Part shown: positions 1-8,415 of the stretch, piece by piece
Position numbering within the stretch: position 1 is the first letter of the stretch
Layout of the letters: each line of letters starts with the position of its first letter
Source of the DNA: Paludibacter propionicigenes WB4
GTDB lineage: Bacteria > Bacteroidota > Bacteroidia > Bacteroidales > Paludibacteraceae
Direction of reading: 5' to 3'
Assembly: GCF_000183135.1 (NCBI RefSeq)
Contig: NC_014734.1
Coordinates: 2,356,001-2,420,000 of the forward strand
Length of the DNA stretch: 64,000 nucleotides
Notes under the pieces: generated by a model
What the model was told of the DNA's origin: nothing
What the model saw: only the letters and a program-made list of their open reading frames with translations
The model's database searches: none
Position numbers and translations under genes: made by a program

Positions 1-1
1 C

Positions 2-379
2 GATTGGAATGGGAGTACCTGGCCACCCAATATTGTTCATATAGATAATTGGGATTTAGTTGGAGGTATGAGTATTGAATATAGTCCGGGAATGTATTCG
101 GATCCCGATTTATCCAGAAAATTATGGGAGGCCGGAATCCGCATTTTTAAAGGTAAAGGAACCAGTCTGGTTTATCACTTCGCTTGTAAATCAACCGGTC
201 GAATACGTAAGAACAAAGGTCAAAAAACATTTGTGTTGAAATGGAATATATCGGCTAAAACATTTCAAACTAAATATTTACTGCGTGGACAATCAGTTGT
301 AAATGAACTTCCGGAAATTCATCTGACAACTACCGAAAAATTAAAGCAACTTATTAAAAGACTAAAAGCGGTTTTTTAA
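2..379 (+). CDS. Glycosyltransferase family 2, C-terminal part (cut by window edge)
   Basis: The reading frame is open from base 2, so only the last ~125 residues of this gene are visible; the first ATG in frame (68) is internal. The segment with PGMYSDPDLSRKLWEAG followed by a YHF..KSTGR motif and a KW.IS stretch is the C-terminal signature I associate with Bacteroidales family-2 glycosyltransferases, which move sugars from nucleotide donors onto lipid-linked glycans at the inner membrane. It is followed 17 bp later by a second glycosyltransferase and then an O-antigen-ligase-like gene, so it probably belongs to a surface polysaccharide operon. The catalytic N-terminal domain lies outside the window, so the sugar specificity cannot be judged. 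Confidence 0.75.
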   Translation, partial: DWNGSTWPPNIVHIDNWDLVGGMSIEYSPGMYSDPDLSRKLWEAGIRIFKGKGTSLVYHFACKSTGRIRKNKGQKTFVLKWNISAKTFQTKYLLRGQSVVNELPEIHLTTTEKLKQLIKRLKAVF

Positions 380-396
380 AAATTAAAACGATTACT

Positions 397-1149
397 ATGC
401 CTTTATCAGTCATAATCATAACATATAATGAAGAAAGAAACATTGGTAGATGTCTGGAATCATTAACCGGAATTGCCGATGATATTCTGGTAGTAGATTC
501 GTTCTCTACTGATAAGACCGAAGAAATTTGCCAACAATATAGTGCCAGATTTATTCAACGGCGGTTTGATGGGTATAGTAACCAAAAAAGATTTGCAACT
601 GAACATGCTAAGTTCGACTACGTACTTTCGCTTGATGCCGATGAGGCACTTTCTCCAGAACTAAAAACTTCCATTCTAAATGAAAAAAACAAGTGGTCAA
701 AACCTTGTTATTCATTCAATATCAGAAACCATTATTGCGGCAAAGCCATCAGACACTGCGGCTGGTACCCGGATAAACATGTTAGATTATTCAACCGCAG
801 CGTAACAAACTGGACTCAAAAGGAAGTACACGAATCAATAGCCGTGAATGACAACAAAGCGGTAATGCATCTTAAAGGAGATTTATTGCATTTTACATGC
901 TCTTCCATCACAGAACATCAGGAAAAGGAAAAAAAATACGCTCGTATGAACGCCGATATACTGGCTAAAAAGGGAAAAAACATACTATGGATTACTCCAT
1001 ACATAAAAGGAGCTTTCCGATTCTTTAAAACGTATGTTATCAAATTAGGCATTCTGGATGGCTACTATGGGTTTATAATTAGCAAAACACTTGCTAAATC
1101 ATCTTTTTATAAATATTCCTGGGCAAGAAACGCGATAAGAAAGAAATAG
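397..1149 (+). CDS. Glycosyltransferase family 2 (WaaE/KdtX-like)
   Basis: 250 aa. The N-terminus opens with the GT-A nucleotide-binding strand SVIIITYNEE (residues 4-13), has the LVVDSFSTD turn (31-39), and the metal-binding DAD at residues 80-82 inside SLDADEAL. This arrangement and the length match the WaaE/KdtX group of family-2 enzymes, which add a sugar to the lipopolysaccharide inner core from the cytoplasmic face. It sits 17 bp downstream of another glycosyltransferase and 60 bp upstream of an O-antigen-ligase-like membrane protein, which supports a role in LPS or capsule assembly. The exact donor and acceptor cannot be read from sequence. Confidence 0.85.
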   Translation: MPLSVIIITYNEERNIGRCLESLTGIADDILVVDSFSTDKTEEICQQYSARFIQRRFDGYSNQKRFATEHAKFDYVLSLDADEALSPELKTSILNEKNKWSKPCYSFNIRNHYCGKAIRHCGWYPDKHVRLFNRSVTNWTQKEVHESIAVNDNKAVMHLKGDLLHFTCSSITEHQEKEKKYARMNADILAKKGKNILWITPYIKGAFRFFKTYVIKLGILDGYYGFIISKTLAKSSFYKYSWARNAIRKK

Positions 1150-1209
1150 CTAAACTTCACGTTTATATTCTTACTCACACTTGACTTCTCAACCTTATAA
1201 TTTCTATAA

Positions 1210-2469
1210 ATGACAAGATTAGAGCTAAAATCCGGCTTAGAAAAAGTAAACTATTACGCTTTTCTACTGCTTGCATTTAGTTTAAACTTTCCGCAAACAG
1301 TTGTAAGATATTCTCTTGCAATTTGGCTTATATCTTGCCTTTTTTCAATCGACTACAAGGAAAAACCTAATTTCAAAAGAACTTATTATCTGCCATTATA
1401 CCTGATAAGTGTACTGATTTTGGGTAGAATTATTGTCTCACTAATACACAATGATTTTTCTGCTTTGCTGGCTAAACTACTTGACACACAGCTATCACTC
1501 ATATTCCTGCCTATCCTTTTGATTTTTCATGTCAATAGACATTTCAATCTGAAGCAAATTTTGCTTGTTTACGTTGTAGGATGCTTTACTTCCTGTTTTC
1601 TAGTTGTTTGCTACTTCTATTTATACCGTTTTAATTTATTGATTGGCGATGTTGAAGGTATTCCTTTAGGCACAAACAAGCACAACCTTATTGAAGACAT
1701 CAAAATATTCCAGCTATTTATCTCTCCCTATTTTAAACACCGGGCAGCTGTTGGTACAAATATCAGTCTTTCGTTTGCTGCACTGATATACTTAATCAAA
1801 ACCGAACAAAAGTTCTCCTTAAAAAATGTTTGCCTGGCAATACTAAGTTTTGCCATTTTTGCACTGGTTATCTATGTTTCAGGATCGAGATCGGGAATAA
1901 TGTCCTTCATATTCGTACTATTGGCTGGCGCTGTTTATACCTTCAGAAAAAAGAAAATAATCTTCATATCATTTTTGATTGTTGGTCTACTCATAGCCTG
2001 CCTGTCTACTTTAAAAACCACGCGGTTAATAGACAAAGGCGTGAAGTATGAAAACGATATATCGACAATTGATCCCCGCATACAAATATGGAAATCATCA
2101 GTAGAAATTATTAATGGACATCCGTGGTTGGGGGTTGGTTATTCAGGAGTGAAACCCGCACTATTCAAAAAGTATGAGGAAAAAGGGCTAAAACTGGATC
2201 TTCAGGCAAAACACAATACGCACAATCAGTTTTTACAGTTTGCTATGGAAAGTGGTGTGTGGGCAGCTGTTATATTCGCGTTGATATTGTTACCCATCTA
2301 TTTCAGGAGGAAAATATATTTCTTATCGTTTGCGTTTTCATCTGTATTTATTGTTTACAGCATGTTCGAAGACACATTTATCATTATAAATGCACTATCA
2401 ATTTTCGTGTTCTTTATATCCTTGCTGATACTTGCTCAAAAACAGAATGATGAAATACTAAGTGAGTAA
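1210..2469 (+). CDS. O-antigen ligase / Wzy-type polymerase-like membrane protein
   Basis: 419 aa, strongly hydrophobic, with about ten or more predicted membrane segments along its length and one larger soluble loop near residues 280-350. That loop holds WLGVGYSGV and then HNQFLQFAMESG, the pattern of the Wzy_C family (O-antigen ligases WaaL and related polymerases), whose large periplasmic loop attaches or polymerises lipid-linked glycans. The upstream glycosyltransferases support a surface-polysaccharide role. Ligase and polymerase members cannot be separated reliably by sequence alone, so I give no gene symbol. It ends 2 bp before the convergent RNase H gene. Confidence 0.8.
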   Translation: MTRLELKSGLEKVNYYAFLLLAFSLNFPQTVVRYSLAIWLISCLFSIDYKEKPNFKRTYYLPLYLISVLILGRIIVSLIHNDFSALLAKLLDTQLSLIFLPILLIFHVNRHFNLKQILLVYVVGCFTSCFLVVCYFYLYRFNLLIGDVEGIPLGTNKHNLIEDIKIFQLFISPYFKHRAAVGTNISLSFAALIYLIKTEQKFSLKNVCLAILSFAIFALVIYVSGSRSGIMSFIFVLLAGAVYTFRKKKIIFISFLIVGLLIACLSTLKTTRLIDKGVKYENDISTIDPRIQIWKSSVEIINGHPWLGVGYSGVKPALFKKYEEKGLKLDLQAKHNTHNQFLQFAMESGVWAAVIFALILLPIYFRRKIYFLSFAFSSVFIVYSMFEDTFIIINALSIFVFFISLLILAQKQNDEILSE

Positions 2470-2471
2470 TT

Positions 2472-3104
2472 TTATTTTCGTCCAAAGTCCGCAGGTATTT
2501 CACCCCAAACAGAAGTTTCCCATTTCAGTATTTCAGTCGAGTATTGATTTTGTTGCAGCCATGCTTCTGCTCGCGACACTAATTCAAAAAGAGTAGCGTT
2601 TACACCACTCTTTTCAAGTTTGGTTTTGGCCTTTTTGCCTTTCACCCACGCCAAAGCTGTTTTACTGTCGGTATAGATGGGCAGAGGACTATTCTTTTGT
2701 TTCAAAAAAGCCAGCCCGTGAACCAGTGCCAGAAACTCTCCAACATTATTCGTTCCTTCCGCAAATGGTCCCTGACGGAAAATTTCTTCTCCCGTTTTGG
2801 TATATACACCCCGGTATTCCATTGCACCCGGATTGCCACTACAAGCTGCATCTACCGAAAGACTTTCGAAAACAGGAGTTCCAACTTTAGCAATTTCCTC
2901 TTTTGTAGGTTTTTTTTCTTTGGCATTTTTCCCAATATAATCCCAACAAGGAGAAGACATCGCCTCACGGGCTTCGGCTTCCGTGGCGAACCCTTTGTAT
3001 AAAGCGCCCCCATAGCCATGAATCTGTCGTTTACATTCTTCCCACGAACGATATATGCCAGGTTCTTTGCCTTCCCAGACTACAAAGAATTTATTCTTAC
3101 TCAT
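2472..3104 (-). CDS. rnhA: Ribonuclease H (RNase HI with N-terminal hybrid-binding domain)
   Basis: The ATG at 3104 gives a protein of 210 aa starting SKNKFFVVWEG; the open frame reaches further to a TTG at 3134, which I reject as start. Residues 2-45 form the small caulimovirus-VI-like domain that binds RNA-DNA hybrids (FFVVWEG, W-EE-C, YGGALYKGF.T..EA). The C-terminal RNase H fold has the carboxylates in order: D in SVDAACSGNPG, E in NNVGEFLAL and D in IYTDSKTA. It cleaves RNA of RNA-DNA hybrids in the cytoplasm, for example R-loops and Okazaki primers. This two-domain form is usual in Bacteroidota. Confidence 0.9.
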   Translation of the reverse strand: MSKNKFFVVWEGKEPGIYRSWEECKRQIHGYGGALYKGFATEAEAREAMSSPCWDYIGKNAKEKKPTKEEIAKVGTPVFESLSVDAACSGNPGAMEYRGVYTKTGEEIFRQGPFAEGTNNVGEFLALVHGLAFLKQKNSPLPIYTDSKTALAWVKGKKAKTKLEKSGVNATLFELVSRAEAWLQQNQYSTEILKWETSVWGEIPADFGRK

Positions 3105-3159
3105 GTGAACAGTTATATAGTGGAAGTTTCTCAAGCATACAATTACGCTCTCTGTTTTT

Positions 3160-3954
3160 TCAAAGTTTCTTGATTCGACCTAATAAAATCTTAAGTTTAA
3201 ACCTGAAAAAGGAATCTGTTCCTTTAATGTCGATTCGCTCAATGCAGAAAGGGTCTGCCAGTGGAAGTTTATTGATTCTGTTACCAATTCGGAAACCTAA
3301 CTGAATTTCATTATTTATGAGCGTTTCCTTGAATTTTTCATATATCTTTTGCTCGCGGGGATAAGCGCCATACGGATAGGTAACAGCAGGAACGTAAGGA
3401 ATAGAGTTTTCCGTGAGTATGGATCTACATTGACTAATATCATCAATCAATTCTTCTGTAGTAAATTCTTTATAGCTTCTATGAATTAATGAATGTAGCC
3501 CAAATTCAATAAATGAAGAATCTATTTGCTTCAACCTATCAAAGCTCATGATTGCTTCATCACCTTCGTCCCATTCGTTTGATTTGCCAATGAATCCTAC
3601 CGGTAAGAAGATTGTGGCTTTTAATGCATGTTTCTTCAGCAAGGGATATAAATAAGTATAGTTATTTTCATATCCATCGTCGAATGTCAGAAGAATTGGC
3701 TTTTTTGGAAGTTTGGCTTTTTGATATTGATGTTCTATCAGTTGCTGTACGGTTATCGGATGATAATTCTTTTCTTTCAGATATAATAGCTGTTTTTCAA
3801 GCACATCCTCACTTATTGTCAGATTGTCGTTTGTATTTAGACTAATCTTGTGATACATCAATACCCTTAGGCCAGATTTTGATCTGATTAAAATATTGGT
3901 TAGAAAAACACCCACTATTATAGCAAATAAAAGAAAGAACGCATTCACAGTCAT
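3160..3954 (-). CDS. Membrane-anchored polysaccharide deacetylase (NodB family)
   Basis: I start it at the ATG at 3954 (264 aa); the frame extends two codons to a TTG. Residues 3-25 are a hydrophobic anchor. The NodB fold follows, with motif 1 LLTFDDGYEN (catalytic and metal-binding Asp pair) and motif 2 HSLIHRSY, the H-x3-H metal site. Family members remove N- or O-acetyl groups from peptidoglycan, chitin-like or exopolysaccharide chains in the periplasm. It is convergent with the polysaccharide operon and just upstream of the tRNA-Arg, as the last host gene before the island on this side. Its specific substrate is unknown. Confidence 0.85.
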   Translation of the reverse strand: MTVNAFFLLFAIIVGVFLTNILIRSKSGLRVLMYHKISLNTNDNLTISEDVLEKQLLYLKEKNYHPITVQQLIEHQYQKAKLPKKPILLTFDDGYENNYTYLYPLLKKHALKATIFLPVGFIGKSNEWDEGDEAIMSFDRLKQIDSSFIEFGLHSLIHRSYKEFTTEELIDDISQCRSILTENSIPYVPAVTYPYGAYPREQKIYEKFKETLINNEIQLGFRIGNRINKLPLADPFCIERIDIKGTDSFFRFKLKILLGRIKKL

Positions 3955-4090
3955 AGCCAAACTACTATTGATTAATCATATAACTTTACCGAAAAATTTT
4001 ACAAGTACTCCAAAGAGCGAAGACAAATGTAATAAAAAAATTTATTTATATGCAAGAAACCAACTTTTGAATTGAAAAAACTTCGCATAG

Positions 4091-4121
4091 TTTTATATAT
4101 CGGCAAAAAAATGTAATTTTG
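4091..4121 (+). promoter_or_regulatory. Probable promoter of tRNA-Arg
   Basis: TTTT at 4091-4094, a 19-base spacer, then TAATTTTG at 4114-4121 matches the Bacteroidota consensus TTTG-N19-TAnnTTTG with one mismatch in the -33 box. The mature tRNA begins 16 bases further on. Confidence 0.55.
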
Positions 4122-4137
4122 CGCCACCCTAAAAAAG

Positions 4138-4209
4138 GGTCCTGTAGTTCAATGGATAGAACAAGTGTTTCCTAAACACTAGATCCGGGTTCGATTCCCG
4201 GCGGGACTA
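4138..4209 (+). tRNA. tRNA-Arg (anticodon CCT)
   Basis: A full cloverleaf can be folded. The acceptor stem pairs GGTCCTG with CGGGACT, the D stem GTTC with GAAC, the anticodon stem AGTGT with ACACT around loop TTCCTAA (anticodon CCT, reading AGG), and the T stem CCGGG with CCCGG. The discriminator is A4209 and no CCA is encoded, as is common in this phylum. Its last 14 bases are part of the 16-bp direct repeat found again at 40608-40623, so this gene is the integration target of the island, and the tRNA stays intact because the element brings its own copy of the 3' end. Confidence 0.95.
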
Positions 4210-4211
4210 CT
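4196..4211. repeat. attL: 16-bp direct repeat at the tRNA-Arg 3' end
   Basis: TCCCGGCGGGACTACT is identical to 40608-40623. It covers the 3' half of the T stem, the acceptor strand and two bases beyond the tRNA, a common attachment site for tyrosine-recombinase islands. Confidence 0.9.
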
Positions 4212-4258
4212 TTATTTATACTGATTATCAGGTGTATAAATATATTTATTCCCCACTT

Positions 4259-4282
4259 TAGTAAGAATAATGGCAAGAATAG
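4259..4282 (+). repeat. Arm-type integrase site candidate, left end
   Basis: A 24-bp segment (GTAAGAAT, then GCAAGAATAG) matches 40460-40483 at 20 of 24 positions in the same orientation. One copy lies about 50 bp inside the left end and the other about 125 bp inside the right end. Each contains two AAGAAT half-units about 12 bp apart. Placement and repetition suggest arm-type binding sites for the integrase or its excisionase, by analogy with lambda-type recombinases; binding itself is inferred. Confidence 0.55.
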
Positions 4283-4424
4283 ATTTGATTTTTTTCTTCT
4301 ATTTCAAAAATTAATGAAATTGTCATTAAAAAAAATCAATTTCCCAAAGGTGCATTCTAAAGTCAACTGATTTTTTACTTAGCTCCAATAGATGATATTA
4401 AATAACGATTCTCTATCAAATAAT

Positions 4425-4906
4425 TTAATGTCTCTTCTCGTTCAATCCCCCAGATATTTTAGTTATCAGTGTAAATTTCTGCTCCACATTTAGTTCCTTA
4501 GTTTCTCTTTTAAGATATTCTTCTAAAACCTCAGGTCTAATTTTTAAAGCAAAGTGCACTCCTGGTTCTGATATATGAAAACTTACCTTCTGAGAATTTA
4601 TCATTTCATTTAAATATTTTATTTGATCAATCTTTGTCTTACTTTTCAACGAGTTGGACTTATTCATTGAATTTATAGTATCAATCATAGCTACATGAAC
4701 TGTATAAGATTTCTTTAAATCCAACAGACGTAATGTTCCAGCTTCTGCTGGAGCTTTTGCAACCCCTTCAGGGCATTATTAATTGAAAGTTGAACAATCC
4801 CACCTGTTTTGCACATTCTTTGCTCTTGTGGGAAACTACACTTCCATAAATGATATAAATGTCTTTTCTCTCTGACTTCTATACTTCGTTCCGCAGTTAA
4901 TTCCAT
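4425..4906 (-). pseudogene. Unrecognised small gene, possibly frameshifted
   Basis: Two overlapping minus-strand frames lie here. One is 4906-4715 (ATG start, 63 aa) and the other 4724-4425 (only a TTG start, 99 aa). The second frame is open upstream through the end of the first, so a single-base shift near 4755-4770 would join them into one protein of roughly 155 aa ending in EEYLKRETKEL..KFTLITKISGGLNEKRH. I recognise no family. It is the first possible gene inside the left end of the island. It could instead be two small unrelated genes or a non-coding stretch. Confidence 0.3.
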
Positions 4907-5074
4907 TATAATAAATGATTTTCTACTTATTCATATACGAGTGTATTTTTTCTCTATGAATAGCATTGAAAAATTGTGCGGAAGCCTGCAAAAAGACTGT
5001 GCAAGCCCTGCACTTCGACAAGCTCAGTGAGCTGGAGAGAAAGGGCGGGGATTTTTGGCGGCTGGGGACATTGC

Positions 5075-5128
5075 CCTGCGGAGCTGCCCGTAATTATCTT
5101 ACAGGCAACGCCTGACTGCTTTCTATGT
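5075..5128. repeat. 54-bp repeat, copy A (flanks the 370-aa gene)
   Basis: It starts CCCTGCGGAGCT, contains AATTATCTT and the small palindrome CAGGC-AAC-GCCTG, and ends CTGCTTTCTATG. A similar copy in the same orientation is at 6572-6625. The two copies bracket the gene at 5208-6320. The sequence just upstream (4976-5070) is GC-richer than its surroundings and holds an open frame of 66 codons that I do not believe is coding. Confidence 0.6.
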
Positions 5129-5207
5129 TCATTTGGAAGAACTTGTTCATTGGCAATGAACAGCTACAAGTATTGAACAGATATGACGTTTTGAATGGCG
5201 ATAACTA

Positions 5208-6320
5208 TCATTTACTTTGCCATGTGAGCGTATCTCTATTTGCACCATCTAAAGCTAAGTCGTAGGCTTCAATAAATGGATCGTACCAATCTGCTTTTTT
5301 ACGCGCCCATTCAATCCATTTTTGTAGTTCTTCTGTTAGCGAATTATTTTTTATTGCATTATCTTCAAACGCAGTTATATAATTTCTTAACTCTAGGGCT
5401 TTCTGATAACGACTTGCCAGTCGTAGTGTTGATTTGAAATCTGACAATTCTTTTTCTTTTATCGCTACAAGCTGCTTTGTTAGTTCCTCTTTACGGCGTT
5501 GTTCAGCCCATCTTTTTTCTCTTTCTTCCCGTTCAACTTTCTTATTGTGTGCTATTACTTCGAGTTTTGCGATTATGTCCAATAGTTTATCTTCTAAAAG
5601 AATAGTGCTGTCGGTCCATTCTCTTTGGGGGTACATGTAAAAATACTTTAGACATAGTTTTCCATTATAATGTAATCTTGAATTAAGCCAATTGCCATCT
5701 TGATACTTAATTCTGTTTGATTTTTCAACTATTGATAGTTGAAGCTCTTCACCGTAAATTACAGCAAAACTATTGCCAGCCTTTCCTATTACAGAATGTC
5801 CACAAGCATTCATCGTATTGACAAATTGCTCCATTAAACGCAAAGCACGTGACAAAAGAGCTTTTGATACGTTTATTGCAAAGGTATTGCCTTTTTTATA
5901 GTCCCAATTTTTATGGTCTTTCAGATTGTAGTATTCTTTGGTTATGTTAATTATTGGGTCAACAATCTGGGGACTCGTTTTCTTCGTATCGTTAGACTTG
6001 AGCTTCTTTGAAATTTCAGCTTTGTTTTTGTTTAGTGCGGTTGTATCTTTTGAAAAATACTCTTCAGTATCTTGATCGGTTCTTAACCATAGGGATATTT
6101 CTTGTTTGGCTTTGGTCGATTCCCAAAAATTCTCTTTTGTAACCGATTTGCCGAATTTCAGTTTAGACCAATAGCCATTGGGTGGAATGGTAATAGCCAT
6201 TTCGTTGCAAACTTCACGTAGACAAGTGTAGGAAATGTTGTATTTTCTTGAAATGGCGGATAAAGGTTCAGCCCACACAAGGTCGTAGAATTCTTTTCTT
6301 GAAAAAGTAGTTTTTGCCAT
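5208..6320 (-). CDS. Hypothetical protein with N-terminal HTH-like domain, mobile-element type
   Basis: 370 aa, function not known to me. Residues 5-55 (SRKEFYDLVW..PLS.ISRKY.IS...LREVC..M.I..PP.GYW.KLKFGK) are a pattern I have seen at the N-terminus of uncharacterised proteins on mobile elements; it reads like a helix-turn-helix followed by a basic GYW..K tail. The middle (about 150-250) is globular. Residues about 258-300 are a charged helix (KKVEREEREKRWAEQRRKEE), probably a coiled coil. It stands alone on the minus strand between two copies of a 54-bp repeat, downstream of the restriction operon and separated from rhuM by 320 bp. A DNA-binding role is plausible but not shown. Confidence 0.7.
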   Translation of the reverse strand: MAKTTFSRKEFYDLVWAEPLSAISRKYNISYTCLREVCNEMAITIPPNGYWSKLKFGKSVTKENFWESTKAKQEISLWLRTDQDTEEYFSKDTTALNKNKAEISKKLKSNDTKKTSPQIVDPIINITKEYYNLKDHKNWDYKKGNTFAINVSKALLSRALRLMEQFVNTMNACGHSVIGKAGNSFAVIYGEELQLSIVEKSNRIKYQDGNWLNSRLHYNGKLCLKYFYMYPQREWTDSTILLEDKLLDIIAKLEVIAHNKKVEREEREKRWAEQRRKEELTKQLVAIKEKELSDFKSTLRLASRYQKALELRNYITAFEDNAIKNNSLTEELQKWIEWARKKADWYDPFIEAYDLALDGANRDTLTWQSK

Positions 6321-6640
6321 AACAAATAGTTTTTTGGCTCCTCTTTTAATCTCTCTTATAATTATCGTCGTAATACATTTACTATCAATATGTAATATGT
6401 ATTTGCATCCTTAAAACTTTCCTTTCTTCTCTTATTTCTCTTTTAAATTTCTTTTAATTTGTCATCCAAGTATTATCATGTGTACGTTTTGCTATTTTTT
6501 ACACACGTTTGAAGTGACATGGGTAATTTATTAAGCTTTTATACCGCTGACATTAACAAACAAGTGATTTACCCTGCGGAGCTCTCAGGAATTATCTTTC
6601 AGGCTTGCCTGACCGCTTTTCAATGCAAGATTTAAAGATT
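6321..6640. other. Intergenic gap with repeat copy B
   Basis: 320 bp without a credible gene. The first 250 bp are AT-rich and featureless to me. The end carries repeat copy B (6572-6625) immediately downstream of the rhuM stop. Confidence 0.6.
6572..6625. repeat. 54-bp repeat, copy B
   Basis: It starts CCCTGCGGAGCT, then AATTATCTTTCAGGC-TT-GCCTGAC, ending CGCTTTTCAATG. It matches 5075-5128 along its length with a few substitutions and indels. It ends 15 bp from the rhuM stop codon, so the palindromic part could also act in mRNA 3'-end formation. Confidence 0.6.
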
Positions 6641-7645
6641 TTATTTTGAAAGTTTCTTTACTTCCTTTTCAAAATCACTTACAAAATTTTTGTCCTGGAT
6701 TACTCTGAATTTTTCGTATTCTTTTGTCGCTAGTTTAATCGCTATTTCATGTTTTACTTTACCGGAATCTTTGAGGATATCATATTCATTGAATTGCAGG
6801 AATGCATCTAAACGTTTTATCCAATCTTCCATTTTCATAGGGATTTGGCGGGCAGCCTGATTCTCTGCGAAATCTAAATACATTGAAACAATTCGCTCTA
6901 ATGATTTTATTTCTGACTCTTTCAAATAGTTTTTAGCGACACTTATATCTCCTTTTAAAACTTTGCCATTTGGAGAGTTTTTCCATGTTTGCAAACCCAT
7001 GTTTGGTTTTAAGGCATTAGCCCTGTGAGCAATTAATTCCGCAGCTGTTTCTCCAGTAATAGCCCAATGAAGTTTGTTCTGTACAGTTTTAAAAAAATTC
7101 TGCGTAATGTCGGCTGTTTTATTATAATCGATACTGCACTGTTCATAAATGTCAGTAATTTTGAGGTAGAAACGTCTTTCACTTGCTCGTATTTCCCTAA
7201 TGCGCTCTAAGAGTTCATCAAAATAGTCTTTACCAAATAACGCCCCTTGTTTTAAGCGCTCATCATCCATTACAAAACCCTTAATAATAAACTCACGTAA
7301 GGTCTTGGTAGCCCAAATGCGAAACTGTGTTGCCTGTAATGAATTTACACGATAACCAACTGCTATTATTGCATCTAGATTATAAAAGTCAAGATTTCTA
7401 GCAACCTGCCTTTCACCTTCCTGTTGAACTATTTCCATTTTGGAAACAGTTGCGTCTTTATTTAATTCTCCTGTCTCAAATATATTATTCAGGTGCTTAC
7501 TTATCGCAGGAACATCAACACCTAATAGTTCAGCCATACGTTTTTGAGTCAGCCAAAAAGTTTCATCATTATAAAGTACTTCTATCTTTACATTACCGTC
7601 TGGAGTGCTATAAAAAATTATATCATTTTTTTGAGAATTTTCCAT
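6641..7645 (-). CDS. rhuM: RhuM family protein
   Basis: 334 aa. The start (IIFYSTPDGNVKIEVLYNDETFWLTQKRMAELLGV, cited here in parts) and the blocks KHLNNIF..GEL, VARNLDFYNLDAIIAVGYRVNS and ATQFRIWATKTL are the hallmark of the RhuM family, first noted in a Salmonella pathogenicity island. The N-terminal half resembles phage anti-repressor (Bro/KilA-N-like) DNA-binding modules. The biochemical role is unsettled. RhuM genes are commonly found beside type I restriction loci, and here it is the last gene of that operon, 77 bp after the GIY-YIG gene. Members are 300-350 aa, so it appears full length. Confidence 0.85.
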   Translation of the reverse strand: MENSQKNDIIFYSTPDGNVKIEVLYNDETFWLTQKRMAELLGVDVPAISKHLNNIFETGELNKDATVSKMEIVQQEGERQVARNLDFYNLDAIIAVGYRVNSLQATQFRIWATKTLREFIIKGFVMDDERLKQGALFGKDYFDELLERIREIRASERRFYLKITDIYEQCSIDYNKTADITQNFFKTVQNKLHWAITGETAAELIAHRANALKPNMGLQTWKNSPNGKVLKGDISVAKNYLKESEIKSLERIVSMYLDFAENQAARQIPMKMEDWIKRLDAFLQFNEYDILKDSGKVKHEIAIKLATKEYEKFRVIQDKNFVSDFEKEVKKLSK

Positions 7646-7721
7646 ATAGAATTTATTTTAATATTATCGGTATTTGCCATCTGTCTTTATTTTCTTTGCA
7701 AACTAAGGGAATAGGAAATTC

Positions 7722-8369
7722 CTATTCCTCACTACTCACATAGGTTTCATTATAAATATCCATAAGGTTCTTGCCGTTATACGTCCAGTAGGATGTTGGT
7801 TGAAGAGCATGCTCAATACCCAATAACTCTTTGGTGATAGCGGTTAAGGATTTTTTTACACCGCAATAACTTATTTTCTTAGCATCGCAGACTTCTACTA
7901 TATATGTTTCGTCATCCCTATTGAATTCTAGTCTTGCGCCTAATGGTATTCCCATTTCAATGTAATTCAGCGGTGGACGACGGGTTATTTTCATTTTCTT
8001 TCCGGCTGCTTTATCCACTTCGGTTAAATCGTTGTTAATTTCTTCTACAATTTCATTCGTTATGTCTTTACTTTTATCCAGTAGCTGAAGTATGGCTATA
8101 GCCTGTTCCGGGTTTATCTCAAAGAACTCACGCTGGTTATGAATACGATAAGGGTGAAAAGCGATATGTAATGCTTTCTCAACTTTTGCGGTTTCGGTAA
8201 CTTTACATGCATATTCACACTCAAAAGGCACAGGTACACTGGTATTGAATAACTCTTTGAGACGTACATCTACATTTTCCTTGTTGGTCATTCCTATTTT
8301 TACCAATCCTGGCATGGCGGGATTTGTAAGAACATAGACTATTCCGTAGTTGATTGTTTTTGGGGACAT
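7722..8369 (-). CDS. GIY-YIG nuclease family protein (T5orf172/MUG113-like) with C-terminal extension
   Basis: 215 aa. Residues 8-95 show the T5orf172/MUG113 variant of the GIY-YIG fold: GIVYVLTNPAMPGLVKIGMT supplies the two signature strands, followed by a conserved R in VDVRLKELF, EKALH and the REFFEI glutamate strand. The C-terminal ~80 residues (PLGARLEFNRDDETYIVEV..., S.TAITKELLGI, SYWTYNGKNLMDIYNETY) resemble the small domain (DUF4357-like) found in restriction-associated proteins. GIY-YIG enzymes nick or cut DNA; this subgroup is poorly characterised. It lies 46 bp downstream of the 515-aa nuclease gene, same strand, probably co-transcribed with the hsd genes. Confidence 0.75.
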   Translation of the reverse strand: MSPKTINYGIVYVLTNPAMPGLVKIGMTNKENVDVRLKELFNTSVPVPFECEYACKVTETAKVEKALHIAFHPYRIHNQREFFEINPEQAIAILQLLDKSKDITNEIVEEINNDLTEVDKAAGKKMKITRRPPLNYIEMGIPLGARLEFNRDDETYIVEVCDAKKISYCGVKKSLTAITKELLGIEHALQPTSYWTYNGKNLMDIYNETYVSSEE

Positions 8370-8415
8370 GGGATTCTAGCTTGCTAATTTAACTACTATA
8401 TTTTTAATTTTCACA

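Noticed and set aside
4976-5176. 66-codon plus-strand frame near the left end of the island
   Set aside because: It overlaps a repeat with palindromes and has the Cys/Trp/Arg-rich look of translated non-coding DNA.
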